NCBI GenBank assembly: GCA_022826865.1 | Contig: JAJDUC010000131.1 | Span: 1-60,461 of the forward strand | Length of the DNA stretch: 60,461 nt | DNA from: Anaerolineae bacterium | GTDB taxonomy: Bacteria > Chloroflexota > Anaerolineae > Aggregatilineales > Phototrophicaceae | Reading direction: 5' to 3' | Shown here: positions 42,195 through 51,031 of the stretch, piece by piece | Layout: each line of letters begins with the position of its first letter | Numbering within the stretch: the first letter of the stretch is position 1 | Program-made: the position numbers and the translations under genes | Notes under the pieces: model-generated | Told to the model about the DNA's origin: nothing | What the model saw: only the letters and a program-made list of their open reading frames with translations | Database searches by the model: none

Positions 42195-43037
42195 ATGAAG
42201 CTGGACGCATACGGTCTCGAGGCTCCGCCGCCAGGGCTCTACGACTTCAGCGACCAAATCAAAGGCGGCATCCCGGGCTTCAAAAAGGTCAGCGACGAAG
42301 ATGTCGCGCTTTTCCACCAGCTCGGCTTCATGGTGATCCACAACGCCATCGACAGCGCCGCCATCGACTCCGCGCGCGCCGCCCTGCGCGGCCTGCTACT
42401 GCGCCAGGATACCGGCAACATCATGTTTGAAGCGGCGGTAGGCGAGCGCTACACCGAATTGCCCGATGAAGAGCGGCTGGACAGCGTACGCAAGATGATG
42501 CCGATCGTTGATTACGATGCCCGGCTGATGACGCAGGCGGAGAATCCGGCCCTGCTTGACGTGATCGGGCGCATCATGGGCGAGCCGCCCGTCCTTTCGC
42601 AAGATCAGGCTATGCTGAAACCGCCGCGCATCGGCCGCGAGAAACCCTGGCATCAGGACATGGCTTACTTCGATTTCCTGAGCGAGACCACGATCGTCGG
42701 CGTCTGGATCGCGCTTGATGAGGCGTTGCCGGAAAACGGCTGCATGATGGTCATACCCGGCACTCACCACGAAGGCCCGATGGCTCACTGGACGCGGCGC
42801 GATTGGCAAATCTGCGATACAGATGTGCAGGTCTGCCGCAGCGTCGCCGTGCCCCTGCCGCCGGGCGGCTGCCTGCTCTTTCATGGCCTGCTGCATCATG
42901 GCAGTCCACCGACGCGCTCGCGCCGACGGCGCTGGGCCCTGCAGTTTCATTATCGCCCCCACAGCGTCCAGGCCCTGCCGGACAGCGACTACCGCCTGAG
43001 CGTCTTTGGCAATGAAGGCGCCGACGCCGCCTGCTAG
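42195..43037 (+). CDS. Phytanoyl-CoA dioxygenase (PhyH) family protein
   Basis: A 280-residue Fe(II)/2-oxoglutarate dioxygenase, the second of this family in the window. Iron ligands are in KPWHQDMAYFDF (His-x-Asp) and the late FHGLLHHGSPP; the core VGVWIALDEALPENGCMMVIPGTH is diagnostic. The late Arg-rich stretch TRSRRRRWALQFHY would supply the 2-oxoglutarate Arg. Only weak similarity to the first copy is seen outside the motifs, so a different substrate is likely. It is followed by a small membrane protein gene. Confidence 0.9.
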   Translation: MKLDAYGLEAPPPGLYDFSDQIKGGIPGFKKVSDEDVALFHQLGFMVIHNAIDSAAIDSARAALRGLLLRQDTGNIMFEAAVGERYTELPDEERLDSVRKMMPIVDYDARLMTQAENPALLDVIGRIMGEPPVLSQDQAMLKPPRIGREKPWHQDMAYFDFLSETTIVGVWIALDEALPENGCMMVIPGTHHEGPMAHWTRRDWQICDTDVQVCRSVAVPLPPGGCLLFHGLLHHGSPPTRSRRRRWALQFHYRPHSVQALPDSDYRLSVFGNEGADAAC

Positions 43038-43059
43038 CCGCTAGTCCTGGAGAAACGGC

Positions 43060-43314
43060 TTGAGCCTTCTGCTATTTTTCGCCGTGAATCTGGTCTTGAT
43101 GGCCGCGCTTTTCGCCTATGGCGTCTACCAGTTCATGCAGGTGGAAGAGAAACGCAAAGGTCGCCGGATCCTGGCGGAAGCGAATCTCGACGCCCGGGAA
43201 TTACAAGAGTTGGTTCAAGCCGAGCGGCGCGAGGAAGCCTTGGCGCGGCTGATGGGCGCGGCCGATGTCGATCGCTACACAGCCGAAGCAGCCTTGAAGC
43301 AACTGGAAGCGTAA
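43060..43314 (+). CDS. Small membrane-anchored protein with L7/L12-like C-terminus
   Basis: An 84-residue protein: one membrane helix (LLLFFAVNLVLMAALFAYGVYQF), a basic stretch (EEKRKGRR), then a helical domain (ARELQELVQAERREEALARLM and TAEAALKQLEA) that recalls the ribosomal L7/L12 C-terminal fold used in small signalling proteins. The start is TTG at 43060 with GGAG eight bases before it. Function unknown. Confidence 0.6.
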   Translation: MSLLLFFAVNLVLMAALFAYGVYQFMQVEEKRKGRRILAEANLDARELQELVQAERREEALARLMGAADVDRYTAEAALKQLEA

Positions 43315-43399
43315 ACTGCGGGAAGCGCCGCGCATCGCTGCGCAGCCAGCTATTGTGCATTCGGATATCGGCGCCGAGCCTTGCCCAGGCCGGGCGCGC

Positions 43400-45073
43400 T
43401 CATTTCACACGCCACTCAAAGGGCATTAGGTACTGAGCGCGGTTGCTGAGCAATTCGATGCCATCCGTCACATATTTCGCCATCGCCGCCGGATTCTGTT
43501 CCGCCAGTTGCACGCCGATGGGTTTGCCTTTTTCCCGGACCAAAAGCGAGGGCGCCTCGGCCGGCAGTTTCGCCAATTGACGCGCCTTGTCGATCGCAGT
43601 GCGCAAATTGCCAATCTCATCGACCAGGCCATTTTCAAGCGCCTGCGCGCCGGTCCAGACGCGCCCGCCGCCAATCTCATCCACTTCCTGCGTCGTCTTG
43701 CCGCGGCTTTCGGCAACCTGTCCAATGAACTGCGCATAGATATGCTCGACGCTGCCGCGGATCAGATCCCGCTGTTCCGCGTTGAATGGCTTGTCACCCG
43801 CGATCAGATCGGCATTGTCGCCGCGCAAATAGGAGAATGCGTTGAAGCGCAGCTTCTTCAGCATGTCGCTGTTGACCAGCTTGCCCATCAACACGCCGAT
43901 CGAACCGGTGATTGTGCCAGCCTGCGCCACGATCCAGTGCGCCGGCGTGGCGATGTAGTAACCGCCAGAGGCCGCGACGCCTCCCATGTAGACCACCAGC
44001 GGGCGTGACTTGGCGAATTCGGCCAAGGCCGACGCCATCGATTCCGAGGCGGTCGCCGAGCCGCCGCCGCTGTCGATATACAGAACGAGCGCGCCGCACT
44101 GCCCATCCTTCAACAAGTTGCGCACCTGCTGATTCAGGGTGACATCGCCGAGCCGCTCGCCGCCGACAAAAGGCACCGGCGCCGGCATGTCGCTCGGCGG
44201 CGATGCGCTCTCGCCATCAATAATGGCGCCGCCGGCATACAAGACAGCGACATACTTCTTGCTGAAATCCTTTTCAGGCAGATATACCTGGCCGTCCGCC
44301 TCCTCCCACATGGTGATCTTGGCAACGCCGAGGTGTTCGGGCAGGCCTTCTTCATTCATGACGCCGTCGATATAACCCTTTTCCAGCGCCTCGCTATCCG
44401 TATGCAAGGCGCCGTTGATCATGTACTTGACCTCGTCGGGTTTCATCTTTCGCGTGCTGGCGATGCCATCGACGATCATGTCAAAGATCGAATCCAGCAA
44501 CCAATTGGTCTGTTCCCGGCCCTCGGGCGATGGCTCCGTCCGCGTCAGAACATCGGCCGCGCCTTTGTAAGGCGAAATCGCGACCGAGTCCCATTTCAGG
44601 CCAACCGCGCCCAAGCCCTCCGTCAAGAAGACCTGCTGGCTGAAAATGCCCGATGTCTCCAATATGCCGCCCGGCGGCAGCAGGATTTCGTCGCAGGCGC
44701 TGGCGACATAATATTCCGGCGTGCGATAAGCCGGCGCGAAGCTCAAAGCGCGTTTGCCCTTGTCCCGCAGTCGCAGGATGGCATCGCGCATCGTGCCCAG
44801 GTCGGCGCTGCTGGCGGCCAGACCGCGGAAGTACAAAATTACGCCGAGCGGACGCGGATCCTCGCCGATGCGGTCAAGCGCGTCGACAAACTCCAGCAGG
44901 CTCATCGGCGGCGCGCCCAGCACCTGGCGCTGCACGAAGTTGCGTTCTTTGGGCACCGGCGCAAAGCTCGCCGGCGCCTTGATCATCACATAGTCGATCG
45001 CGCGGACGCGCGCCCGCTGCATGTTGAGCAGACTGACGCTCCACTGTTGGATCGTACGCATTGCTTTGGACAT
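43400..45073 (-). CDS. sppA: Signal peptide peptidase SppA, two-domain type
   Basis: A 557-residue serine protease of family S49 with tandem domains. The general-base Lys is in ISPYKGAADV (Lys170) and the nucleophile Ser in GGVAASGGYYIA (Ser369), matching the split active site of the long SppA form. VLYIDSGGGSATASE and GTITGSIGVLMGK are further signatures. Unlike E. coli SppA, no N-terminal membrane helix is evident. The ATG at 45073 is chosen; an in-frame GTG at 45100 is possible. Remnant signal peptides after export are the usual substrates. Confidence 0.92.
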   Translation of the reverse strand: MSKAMRTIQQWSVSLLNMQRARVRAIDYVMIKAPASFAPVPKERNFVQRQVLGAPPMSLLEFVDALDRIGEDPRPLGVILYFRGLAASSADLGTMRDAILRLRDKGKRALSFAPAYRTPEYYVASACDEILLPPGGILETSGIFSQQVFLTEGLGAVGLKWDSVAISPYKGAADVLTRTEPSPEGREQTNWLLDSIFDMIVDGIASTRKMKPDEVKYMINGALHTDSEALEKGYIDGVMNEEGLPEHLGVAKITMWEEADGQVYLPEKDFSKKYVAVLYAGGAIIDGESASPPSDMPAPVPFVGGERLGDVTLNQQVRNLLKDGQCGALVLYIDSGGGSATASESMASALAEFAKSRPLVVYMGGVAASGGYYIATPAHWIVAQAGTITGSIGVLMGKLVNSDMLKKLRFNAFSYLRGDNADLIAGDKPFNAEQRDLIRGSVEHIYAQFIGQVAESRGKTTQEVDEIGGGRVWTGAQALENGLVDEIGNLRTAIDKARQLAKLPAEAPSLLVREKGKPIGVQLAEQNPAAMAKYVTDGIELLSNRAQYLMPFEWRVK

Positions 45074-45092
45074 GGCCACGGAAACCCTTCGT

Positions 45093-45116
45093 TTAATCAC
45101 GGAGACACCGAGGACA
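45093..45116. repeat. Dispersed CACNGAG-type repeat motif
   Basis: AATCACGGAGACACCGAGGACAGAGAGG matches the CACCGAGGACACCGAGG motif found at 36238, 36433 (inverted) and, more loosely, at 29332. Only one arm is present here. Confidence 0.5.
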
Positions 45117-45256
45117 GAGAGGAAATCTATGCGACGCCTGACTGACCTCTACTCTTCTGGTACGTATTCTATCGCCCCAATGTCGCAAGAACGGAAATAA
45201 CTCTGCTTCGGCGGCTATGGTATGCCAGGCGCACAGGGAGCGCAAGGCATGCGGAA

Positions 45257-45421
45257 ATGGCCATAAATAAGCAACTGCACACGGTGGATACGCTCTGGGA
45301 TCTGGTATGCGCGCCGGAAAACGACGACAAACGATTTTATCTGATTGACGGGGAGCTCTTTGGCGAGGATGTTCTGCCGGGATTCGAACTGGAGATGACG
45401 CGCCTCTTTCGCACAAGCTGA
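45257..45421 (+). pseudogene. Internally deleted Uma2 gene remnant
   Basis: A 54-codon frame whose first 32 residues (MAINKQLHTVDTLWDLV, then DDKRFYLIDGELF) align with the start of the Uma2 protein encoded at 45518, and whose last 20 (GEDVLPGFELEMTRLF) align with that protein's end. The middle catalytic 140 or so residues are missing. The upstream DNA (ATGGTATGCNAGG, then a GGGAGC...GGCATNNGGAAAATGGC block) is shared by both genes, so they arose by duplication. It cannot encode an active nuclease. Confidence 0.8.
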
Positions 45422-45517
45422 TTCGCATGCAGCCCCCAGCCACACCCTGAAAAAACTGCTGCGTCATCGGCAGGGGTATATGGTATGCTAGGTTCACCGG
45501 GAGCAAGGCATAGGAAA

Positions 45518-46117
45518 ATGGCTATCCAAGAGCAACTTTACACGGTCGATAGCGTCCAGGAACTGATGCGCACGCCAGAATACAACCACCGCCGATTTTA
45601 TCTCATTAACGGGGGGCTATTTGAGATGTCACCGGTCAAGCGCGTTCATAGTCGCCTCGCCAATCGAATTGGAATGTTCCTCGGCATGTTTCTGGAAGAT
45701 ACAGACTTGGGCGAAGCTCACGTTGAACTTGGCTTTTACCCGGCCAGCGACCGAACGACGCTGCTGGCGCCGGATGTCGCCTACGTGAGCCACGCGCGCT
45801 TGAGCCATCAACCCGAGGATGGATTCCTTTCCATCATGCCCGACCTGGCGGTGGAGATCGCCTCGCCTAGCGATTCACTGTCGCAGCTTCGCCGCAAGGC
45901 ACAGATCTATCTCGACAATGGGTCCAGCCTGGTTTGGATCGTCCTGCCCGCCGAAACAGGCGTGGATGTCTGCCGCGCCGCCGCCGGCGCTCGCCTCGAT
46001 ATTGAATTTGTCGGGGCCGACGGAAAATTGTCCGGCGAAGAGATTCTGCCTGGTTTTGAACTGGAGATCACGAAGCTCTTCCCGCCATCCGCCGCGGGCA
46101 AGCGCGCTTCTACGTGA
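45518..46117 (+). CDS. Uma2 family endonuclease (DUF820)
   Basis: A 199-residue member of the Uma2 family, a PD-(D/E)xK nuclease fold abundant in Chloroflexota and cyanobacteria. The core is visible as LLAPDVAYVS (Asp), PDLAVEIASPSDS (Glu) and LRRKAQIYLDNGSSLVWIVLP (Lys helix). The ATG at 45518 follows GAGCAAGGCATAGG; the longer frame from 45485 lies in the duplicated leader. Physiological function is unknown. Its stop overlaps the convergent epimerase gene by 8 bp. Confidence 0.85.
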   Translation: MAIQEQLYTVDSVQELMRTPEYNHRRFYLINGGLFEMSPVKRVHSRLANRIGMFLGMFLEDTDLGEAHVELGFYPASDRTTLLAPDVAYVSHARLSHQPEDGFLSIMPDLAVEIASPSDSLSQLRRKAQIYLDNGSSLVWIVLPAETGVDVCRAAAGARLDIEFVGADGKLSGEEILPGFELEITKLFPPSAAGKRAST

Positions 46118-47057
46118 TCCGCTCGCCCAGCCGCTGGATATGCGCGACCGTCCCAGCGATGCCCTCGTCCAGCGGCGTCTCGAACACCATATCAAACTTC
46201 GTCCGCAGGGCGCTGTCATCGAAACCGGCCGGGAAGGGCAGCGGATTATCCGCCACGTCAATCCGCGTCCCAGGCAGGACATCGCTCGCTATCTGAACAA
46301 AATCAGCCACAGTCGCCGGATTGCCTCCCAGGTTGAAACCGAAGGCGCCGCCCAAGGGCTGCTCCGCCGCCAGAATGAATTGCCTTGCCACATCAGCCGC
46401 CCACTGGAACTGCATCGTTCCGCTGAAGGGAATGTGGTAGGGCTGCCCTTTGGCGGCCGCCACCAGCGCCTTCGTCGGCTCGCTGGTCATGCCTTGGTTG
46501 CGCCCGACGCCGTAGACTGTGTAGGGACGGAGGCAGGTGCTGCTGATGCCCTGCTCTTCATAATAAACCAGCGCAGTGCCTTCATTGCAGACTTTGTAGG
46601 CGCCGTAGAGTGTGCGCGGACGCTTGGGCGCGTCATGCGCGATCAAGCCGGGCGGGAAATCCGATGGCGGCCCATAGACACCGATCGACGAGGCATAAGC
46701 GACATGTGTGATGCCCTGTTCCCGCGCCGCCTCAAAGACATTGACCGTGCCTGTAACATTGACCTCGGCGCCCAGAACCGGATTGGCGCGGCACATCGGC
46801 ACTTGCAGCGCCGCCAGATGGATCACATGTGTGACGCCGTATTGGGAGAATACGGCTTTGACGGCATCGGTATCGCGCAAGTCGCCTTGCACAAAGCTGA
46901 TATTCGCCTGCTCCTCCGCGCTCATGAGCCAGTCGATGCGATGACGGTCCCTGCTCTGATCGAAGTTGACGGCGCGCTTGCCGTTGCGCCGCAAATGATA
47001 CAGCGCCCAGGCGCCGATGCAGCCCATGCCGCCCGTGACTAGATAAGTATCGGCCAT
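46110..47057 (-). CDS. NAD-dependent epimerase/dehydratase (extended SDR)
   Basis: A 315-residue extended SDR acting on sugar nucleotides, sugars or sugar acids. NAD-binding loop YLVTGGMGCIGAWAL, IHLAALQVP, the catalytic Ser in VAYASSIGVYG and YGAYKVCNE (Tyr-x3-Lys) are all present. The start codon lies 2 nt after the stop of the FAH gene and its ribosome site (GAGG) is inside that gene, so the two are translationally coupled. With the FAH hydrolase it suggests uronate or deoxy-sugar-acid breakdown; uronate dehydrogenase is one option. Confidence 0.9.
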   Translation of the reverse strand: MADTYLVTGGMGCIGAWALYHLRRNGKRAVNFDQSRDRHRIDWLMSAEEQANISFVQGDLRDTDAVKAVFSQYGVTHVIHLAALQVPMCRANPVLGAEVNVTGTVNVFEAAREQGITHVAYASSIGVYGPPSDFPPGLIAHDAPKRPRTLYGAYKVCNEGTALVYYEEQGISSTCLRPYTVYGVGRNQGMTSEPTKALVAAAKGQPYHIPFSGTMQFQWAADVARQFILAAEQPLGGAFGFNLGGNPATVADFVQIASDVLPGTRIDVADNPLPFPAGFDDSALRTKFDMVFETPLDEGIAGTVAHIQRLGERIT

Positions 47058-47059
47058 GC

Positions 47060-47932
47060 CTAAGCCTCAACCATTCGGTTGGCCAGTTGGCCCAGCCCTT
47101 CAACTTCGACAACGTATTCGTCGCCGGGTTGCATCCACAGTTTCGTCTCCATGCCCATGATCACGCCTTCTGGCGTGCCGGTGCTGATGATATCGCCCGC
47201 TTCCAGCGTCATGATTTGGCTGGCGTAGGCGATCACCTCCGCGACGCTGAAAATCATGTCGGCGGTGCTGCTGTCCTGGCGCAGCTCGCCATTCAGCCAG
47301 CCCTTTATGGATAGCGCCTGCGGATCGGGGATTTCATCGGCCGTGACCACGCAGGGGCCGACCGGCAAAAACTTGTCGATTGTCTTTCCCAGCAGCCACT
47401 GACCGCTGCGCATCTGCAGGTTGCGCTCGCTGATGTCATTCATGTTGCAGTAACCGAAGACATAATCGAGCGCCTCGTCGACGCTGACGTTGCGCGCCCT
47501 TGCCCCCATCACCACGCCTAATTCCGACTCATAGTCGACGGTCGTCCAGTCCGCCTGAATCGGAATATCTTCGTCGGGCGCGGCGAGGGCGTTGTTGAAC
47601 TTGCTGAATAGCACCGGATACTCCGGTTCCGGCATGCCCGTCTCCGCCGCATGTTTTTTGTAGTTCAGCCCGACGCAGAGGATTTTGCCCGGGTTCGGCG
47701 TCGCCGGCGCAAAAGTCAATTCGGCTTCATCGCGATAGTGCGCGGCATCGGCGGCGTCCAGCAGTTCCGTCAACGCGGGCAGCGCCGCCGAACCCAGCGC
47801 GTAGAGCGCATCCGGGCTGGCCGGGCAGGCGACGCCGGTCGCGGCAACCGCCCGCGCGACATCCAACACGCCCGCCTCATTGATGACGCCTAGCTGGATG
47901 CCTGCCTCGGTTTCAAATGTCGTCAGTTTCAT
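47060..47932 (-). CDS. Fumarylacetoacetate hydrolase (FAH) family protein
   Basis: A 290-residue FAH-fold enzyme. Signatures: ILCVGLNYKKHAAETG, the metal triad region TVDYESELGVVMG (Glu-x-Glu and later Asp), GYCNMNDISERNLQ, WLLGKTIDKFLPVGP, and IISTGTPEGVIMGME near the end. Members split or hydrate 2-keto diacids; close relatives hydrolyse 2,4-diketo-3-deoxy-L-fuconate to pyruvate and lactate. GGAAGG precedes the ATG at 47932. It is first in a two-gene operon with the epimerase. Confidence 0.92.
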   Translation of the reverse strand: MKLTTFETEAGIQLGVINEAGVLDVARAVAATGVACPASPDALYALGSAALPALTELLDAADAAHYRDEAELTFAPATPNPGKILCVGLNYKKHAAETGMPEPEYPVLFSKFNNALAAPDEDIPIQADWTTVDYESELGVVMGARARNVSVDEALDYVFGYCNMNDISERNLQMRSGQWLLGKTIDKFLPVGPCVVTADEIPDPQALSIKGWLNGELRQDSSTADMIFSVAEVIAYASQIMTLEAGDIISTGTPEGVIMGMETKLWMQPGDEYVVEVEGLGQLANRMVEA

Positions 47933-48030
47933 CTTCTGTCCTTCCAATGCTCAAATCAACGCCGATTCATTCTAACGCCCCGCCGCATATCCGGGCAATT
48001 GCCAGCCAGCGCGAGCGCCACATACGCTGC

Positions 48031-48822
48031 CTATTGGCTCTCTTCATCGTGCAAACTCTGGCGCTCGACGTCGAACTTCAACACCTGGAAATACTCGGCG
48101 TATTCGACGCCAACCATCTTGCCGCCATCCCGATTGCTCTGCCGGACCCACTTCTTGGCGCCGTTCTCGAAGTCCTCGCCGGCGCCAATCTGCGAAACAT
48201 GAGCGCCCAGCGCCGCCAGCTTCAAATCAATCGTGGCGCTAATATCGTGATAATGCGTCGGCTGGCGCGTCAGATTCAAATACAGCTCGCCGATTTTGTG
48301 CGGCTGGAAACCCTCGGCCAAAAGCTCAGGAAAGATCGGGCGGGTCTCGGCGCTGGGAAAAGCCGCGTAGACACTGGCTTCGCCGGCTGCGCGGTGATCG
48401 GGATGGTTGATGTAACTGCCCTGTACAAAGACGGTCGTCGGGTCTTGGCAGACGACCCGATAAGCTTTGGTCTCGCGGATGATGCGCGTCACATCACGCC
48501 GCAATTCAAGCGTGGCTTGCAGACTGCCATCGGGATAACCGAGGAAGCGCACATCGCTGACGCCGACGACGGCCGCCGCCTCGATCTGCTCCTCGCGGCG
48601 CATGACCACGAGCGCAGCGCGCGTCAAGTCGGGGTCGTTGCTGCCGGCGCCGCCATCGGTAACGATGACATAGGTCACCGTGGCGCCTTCTTCTTGTATC
48701 CAGCGGGCGACGCTGCCGGCGACGCCAAATTCGATATCATCGTGGTGGGCGGCGGTGACGACGATATGATAAGGTTCGTCACGCGGCGGTATCGCTTGCA
48801 AATTGGAATAATCAATCGTCAT
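48031..48822 (-). CDS. PIG-L family deacetylase
   Basis: A 263-residue zinc deacetylase of the LmbE/MshB type, removing N-acetyl groups from sugars. The metal motif reads VTAAHHDDIEFG instead of the common AHPDD; the ligand His and Asp pair are kept. The second motif NHPDHRAAG is normal, followed by TDGGAGSND. The start at 48822 follows AAGGACGGGCG. No thiol-biosynthesis partners are adjacent, so a role in glycan or mycothiol-like metabolism remains open. Confidence 0.89.
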   Translation of the reverse strand: MTIDYSNLQAIPPRDEPYHIVVTAAHHDDIEFGVAGSVARWIQEEGATVTYVIVTDGGAGSNDPDLTRAALVVMRREEQIEAAAVVGVSDVRFLGYPDGSLQATLELRRDVTRIIRETKAYRVVCQDPTTVFVQGSYINHPDHRAAGEASVYAAFPSAETRPIFPELLAEGFQPHKIGELYLNLTRQPTHYHDISATIDLKLAALGAHVSQIGAGEDFENGAKKWVRQSNRDGGKMVGVEYAEYFQVLKFDVERQSLHDEESQ

Positions 48823-48965
48823 CGCCCGTCCTTGTAGTGTGTGAACTGCCTGCTTTTTGGCACCGGCTGGCAGTATAGCATAGCGCGTGGATAATCGCGG
48901 AGACTGCGATACAATTTAATCTGGGTGAACAAGGCATCAAGCGCATTTGCAACATGGAGACAGCC

Positions 48966-49307
48966 ATGAGCCAATCAGAAAAATTCAAGGCTTCGCGCAA
49001 GACCGACCGCCAAAGAATCGCGGAAGTGGATCTGGATTCGCTTTCCGAGCAGCAGCTACGGGATTTGTACGACGAGATCTTCGGCGAGCCGAGCGATGAG
49101 GAGATTGCCGAAGCATTGCGGGAAGCGGAGGCGGAATATAAGGCGGGCGACTACCGTCCGACGCCGCTCGACGCCGAAGATGATGACGAGCCCTATCGCC
49201 AGCCAACGCGTCAAGAGATATTGCAGGGCGTCAAGCAGGGATATAAGGAAGCCTTGGCGGGGGATGTGCTTACGCTTGAGGAGTTCCGCGAGCAACTCAG
49301 GGATTAA
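48966..49307 (+). CDS. Probable antitoxin of a RelE-type module
   Basis: A 113-residue acidic protein, preceded by GGAGA, 11 nt before a RelE/ParE-like toxin gene. The C-terminal block ILQGVKQGYKEALAGDVLTLEEFREQL resembles the toxin-wrapping tails of antitoxins that accompany such toxins. The N-terminal half is highly charged with no obvious DNA-binding motif. The role is inferred from position, size and charge. Confidence 0.65.
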   Translation: MSQSEKFKASRKTDRQRIAEVDLDSLSEQQLRDLYDEIFGEPSDEEIAEALREAEAEYKAGDYRPTPLDAEDDDEPYRQPTRQEILQGVKQGYKEALAGDVLTLEEFREQLRD

Positions 49308-49318
49308 CTTCCATCCTG

Positions 49319-49651
49319 ATGTCCATCAAATTCAAGTTTTCGCGTGGGTTTGTCAAGGATGTTAAGAGGTTGCGAAAACGATATCGCCTCATTGAACAGG
49401 ATGTTGACAGTTTAATTGCGGAAATGGAGCATGAAAGTTACCGTGGTGACTACATGCCCAAGTTCGGCAGAGAAGTCTACAAAGTTAGACTGACAAACAG
49501 GTCTGCTCGTCGAGGAAAGCGTGGCGGCTTTCGCGTTATCTATGTTCAATTGGCGGATGAATCTTTCTTGTTTCTGCACATCTACTCCAAATCAGATCAG
49601 AACGATGCGAACCCGAGTGAAATCTGGCGCAGGCTGAGAGAGCTCGAGTAA
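49319..49651 (+). CDS. RelE/ParE-like toxin
   Basis: A 110-residue basic protein with the typical small-toxin layout: FKFSRGFVKDVKRLRKRYRLIEQDVDSLIAEM (two helices), then the strands KVRLTNRSARRGKRGGFRVIYVQL and FLFLHIYSKSD. Family members cut mRNA at the ribosome or poison gyrase; the cluster of Arg/Lys residues favours the RNase type. It follows its presumed antitoxin gene by 11 nt in one operon. Confidence 0.82.
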   Translation: MSIKFKFSRGFVKDVKRLRKRYRLIEQDVDSLIAEMEHESYRGDYMPKFGREVYKVRLTNRSARRGKRGGFRVIYVQLADESFLFLHIYSKSDQNDANPSEIWRRLRELE

Positions 49652-49764
49652 CAGGCATAGCCCGGCCCTGTCCTTCTTCCCAAGCCAATATTGCCTACAA
49701 TCTACATTCTCAACATCGGCTGGCAAGTATATCATTGCCGCCAATCCTGTAGGAGCTATACGGC

Positions 49765-51015
49765 ATGCCGCGTCACTACCGGCTGCTCTGGTCGGTTTGC
49801 ATCGGACATCTCACGAACGACATTTTCGCGTCCATGGCGCCGGTGCTCTTGACCTTCCTGGCGGCCAGCATCATGCCGATGAGCAATATTCAGATCGGTC
49901 TGGCGGTCGCAATCGCGCAGCTGCTCGGCGCCGTCAGCCAGCCCTTCTTCGGCATCCGCGCCGACCGCACCGGCGGCCGCTGGCTGGGTTCGCTCGGCTT
50001 GCTCTACCACGTCGTGATGTTCACCTTGTCGGTCGCCATAGCCGCAATCACGCGCCAATACTGGCTGATGTTTGTGCCCATGGTCATCGCCTCCATCGGC
50101 AGCGGCGCGCTGCATCCCGTGGGCGCCCTGCACTCGGCCGAATCGCTGCCGCGGCGCTCCGCATTCCACATGGCGATCTTCTTCCTGATGGGCCAAACCG
50201 GCCTGGCGCTGGGACCGGCCATCGCCGGCATTCTGCTGGAGTGGGCAAACCCGGATCCCTTCGGCGCCATGGCGAAGCTCGTGGGCGTCAGCCACTTCGG
50301 TATGCAAGGCAACGTGACCCCCATCATCCTGGTCTCGCTGCTGTCGCTGCCCGCCGTATTGCTGATGGCCAGCACAATCCCGAAACATCATGAACACCAT
50401 GCGGCGCAGGACAAGCGCAAATCCGAACGGGAAAACGTCCAGCGAGAAAGTTTGCCTTTGCTGGCGTTTTTCATTCTGGGGCTCATCGTGCTGCTGCGCG
50501 GCTTGGGACAGCAGGGCTCGGTCGCATTTGTGCCCGTGCTCTTTGAGCAAAAAGGCTGGGACCCGGCCGCCTACGGTACGATCACCAGTTCCTACTGGAT
50601 CGCTTCCGCCGTTTCCGGCTTGATATTCGGGCGCCTGGCCGACCGCTTTGACCGGCGCTTGGTGATGATGCTGAGCATGCTGTTTTCCGCGCCGGCGTTT
50701 TTCTTGCTGCCGGCTTACGAAGGCGCCTTCGCCTATTTTCTGGCGGTGGCGGCCGGCGGTTTGTCCGGCGGCGCGCACAGTCTCATTGTGGTGATGGCGC
50801 AAGACCTGATCCCGATGCGCAAGGGGTTCGCCTCGGGCGCCATCCTGGGTTTCATCTTCGCCACCGGCGCAATCGGCTCGCTGGCGATCGGCTTCATTTC
50901 CGACCAGATCGGCTTGGCGCTGACATTCCAGATCGTCGCGGTCATGATCGCTGTCGCGGGTATACTCAGCATGCTGCTGCCGCGGCAAGCCAAGGGCCAG
51001 CCCGCCCGAGAGTGA
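49765..51015 (+). CDS. MFS transporter, fosmidomycin-resistance (Fsr)-like
   Basis: A 416-residue membrane transporter with about 12 helices. The N-terminus (CIGHLTNDIFASMAPVLLTFLA) and SGALHPVGALHSAE are characteristic of the Fsr subgroup of MFS efflux pumps; the mid-protein charged loop (KHHEHHAAQDKRKSERENVQRE) divides the two six-helix halves. GGAG precedes the ATG. The substrate is unknown. It is followed 16 nt later by a glycosyltransferase gene. Confidence 0.88.
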   Translation: MPRHYRLLWSVCIGHLTNDIFASMAPVLLTFLAASIMPMSNIQIGLAVAIAQLLGAVSQPFFGIRADRTGGRWLGSLGLLYHVVMFTLSVAIAAITRQYWLMFVPMVIASIGSGALHPVGALHSAESLPRRSAFHMAIFFLMGQTGLALGPAIAGILLEWANPDPFGAMAKLVGVSHFGMQGNVTPIILVSLLSLPAVLLMASTIPKHHEHHAAQDKRKSERENVQRESLPLLAFFILGLIVLLRGLGQQGSVAFVPVLFEQKGWDPAAYGTITSSYWIASAVSGLIFGRLADRFDRRLVMMLSMLFSAPAFFLLPAYEGAFAYFLAVAAGGLSGGAHSLIVVMAQDLIPMRKGFASGAILGFIFATGAIGSLAIGFISDQIGLALTFQIVAVMIAVAGILSMLLPRQAKGQPARE

Positions 51016-51031
51016 TCAAGAGCGGTACCCG

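Noticed and set aside
49756..50988. A 410-codon minus-strand frame opposite the MFS gene
   Set aside because: Low-complexity His/Gln/Arg composition typical of an antisense shadow of a membrane-protein gene.
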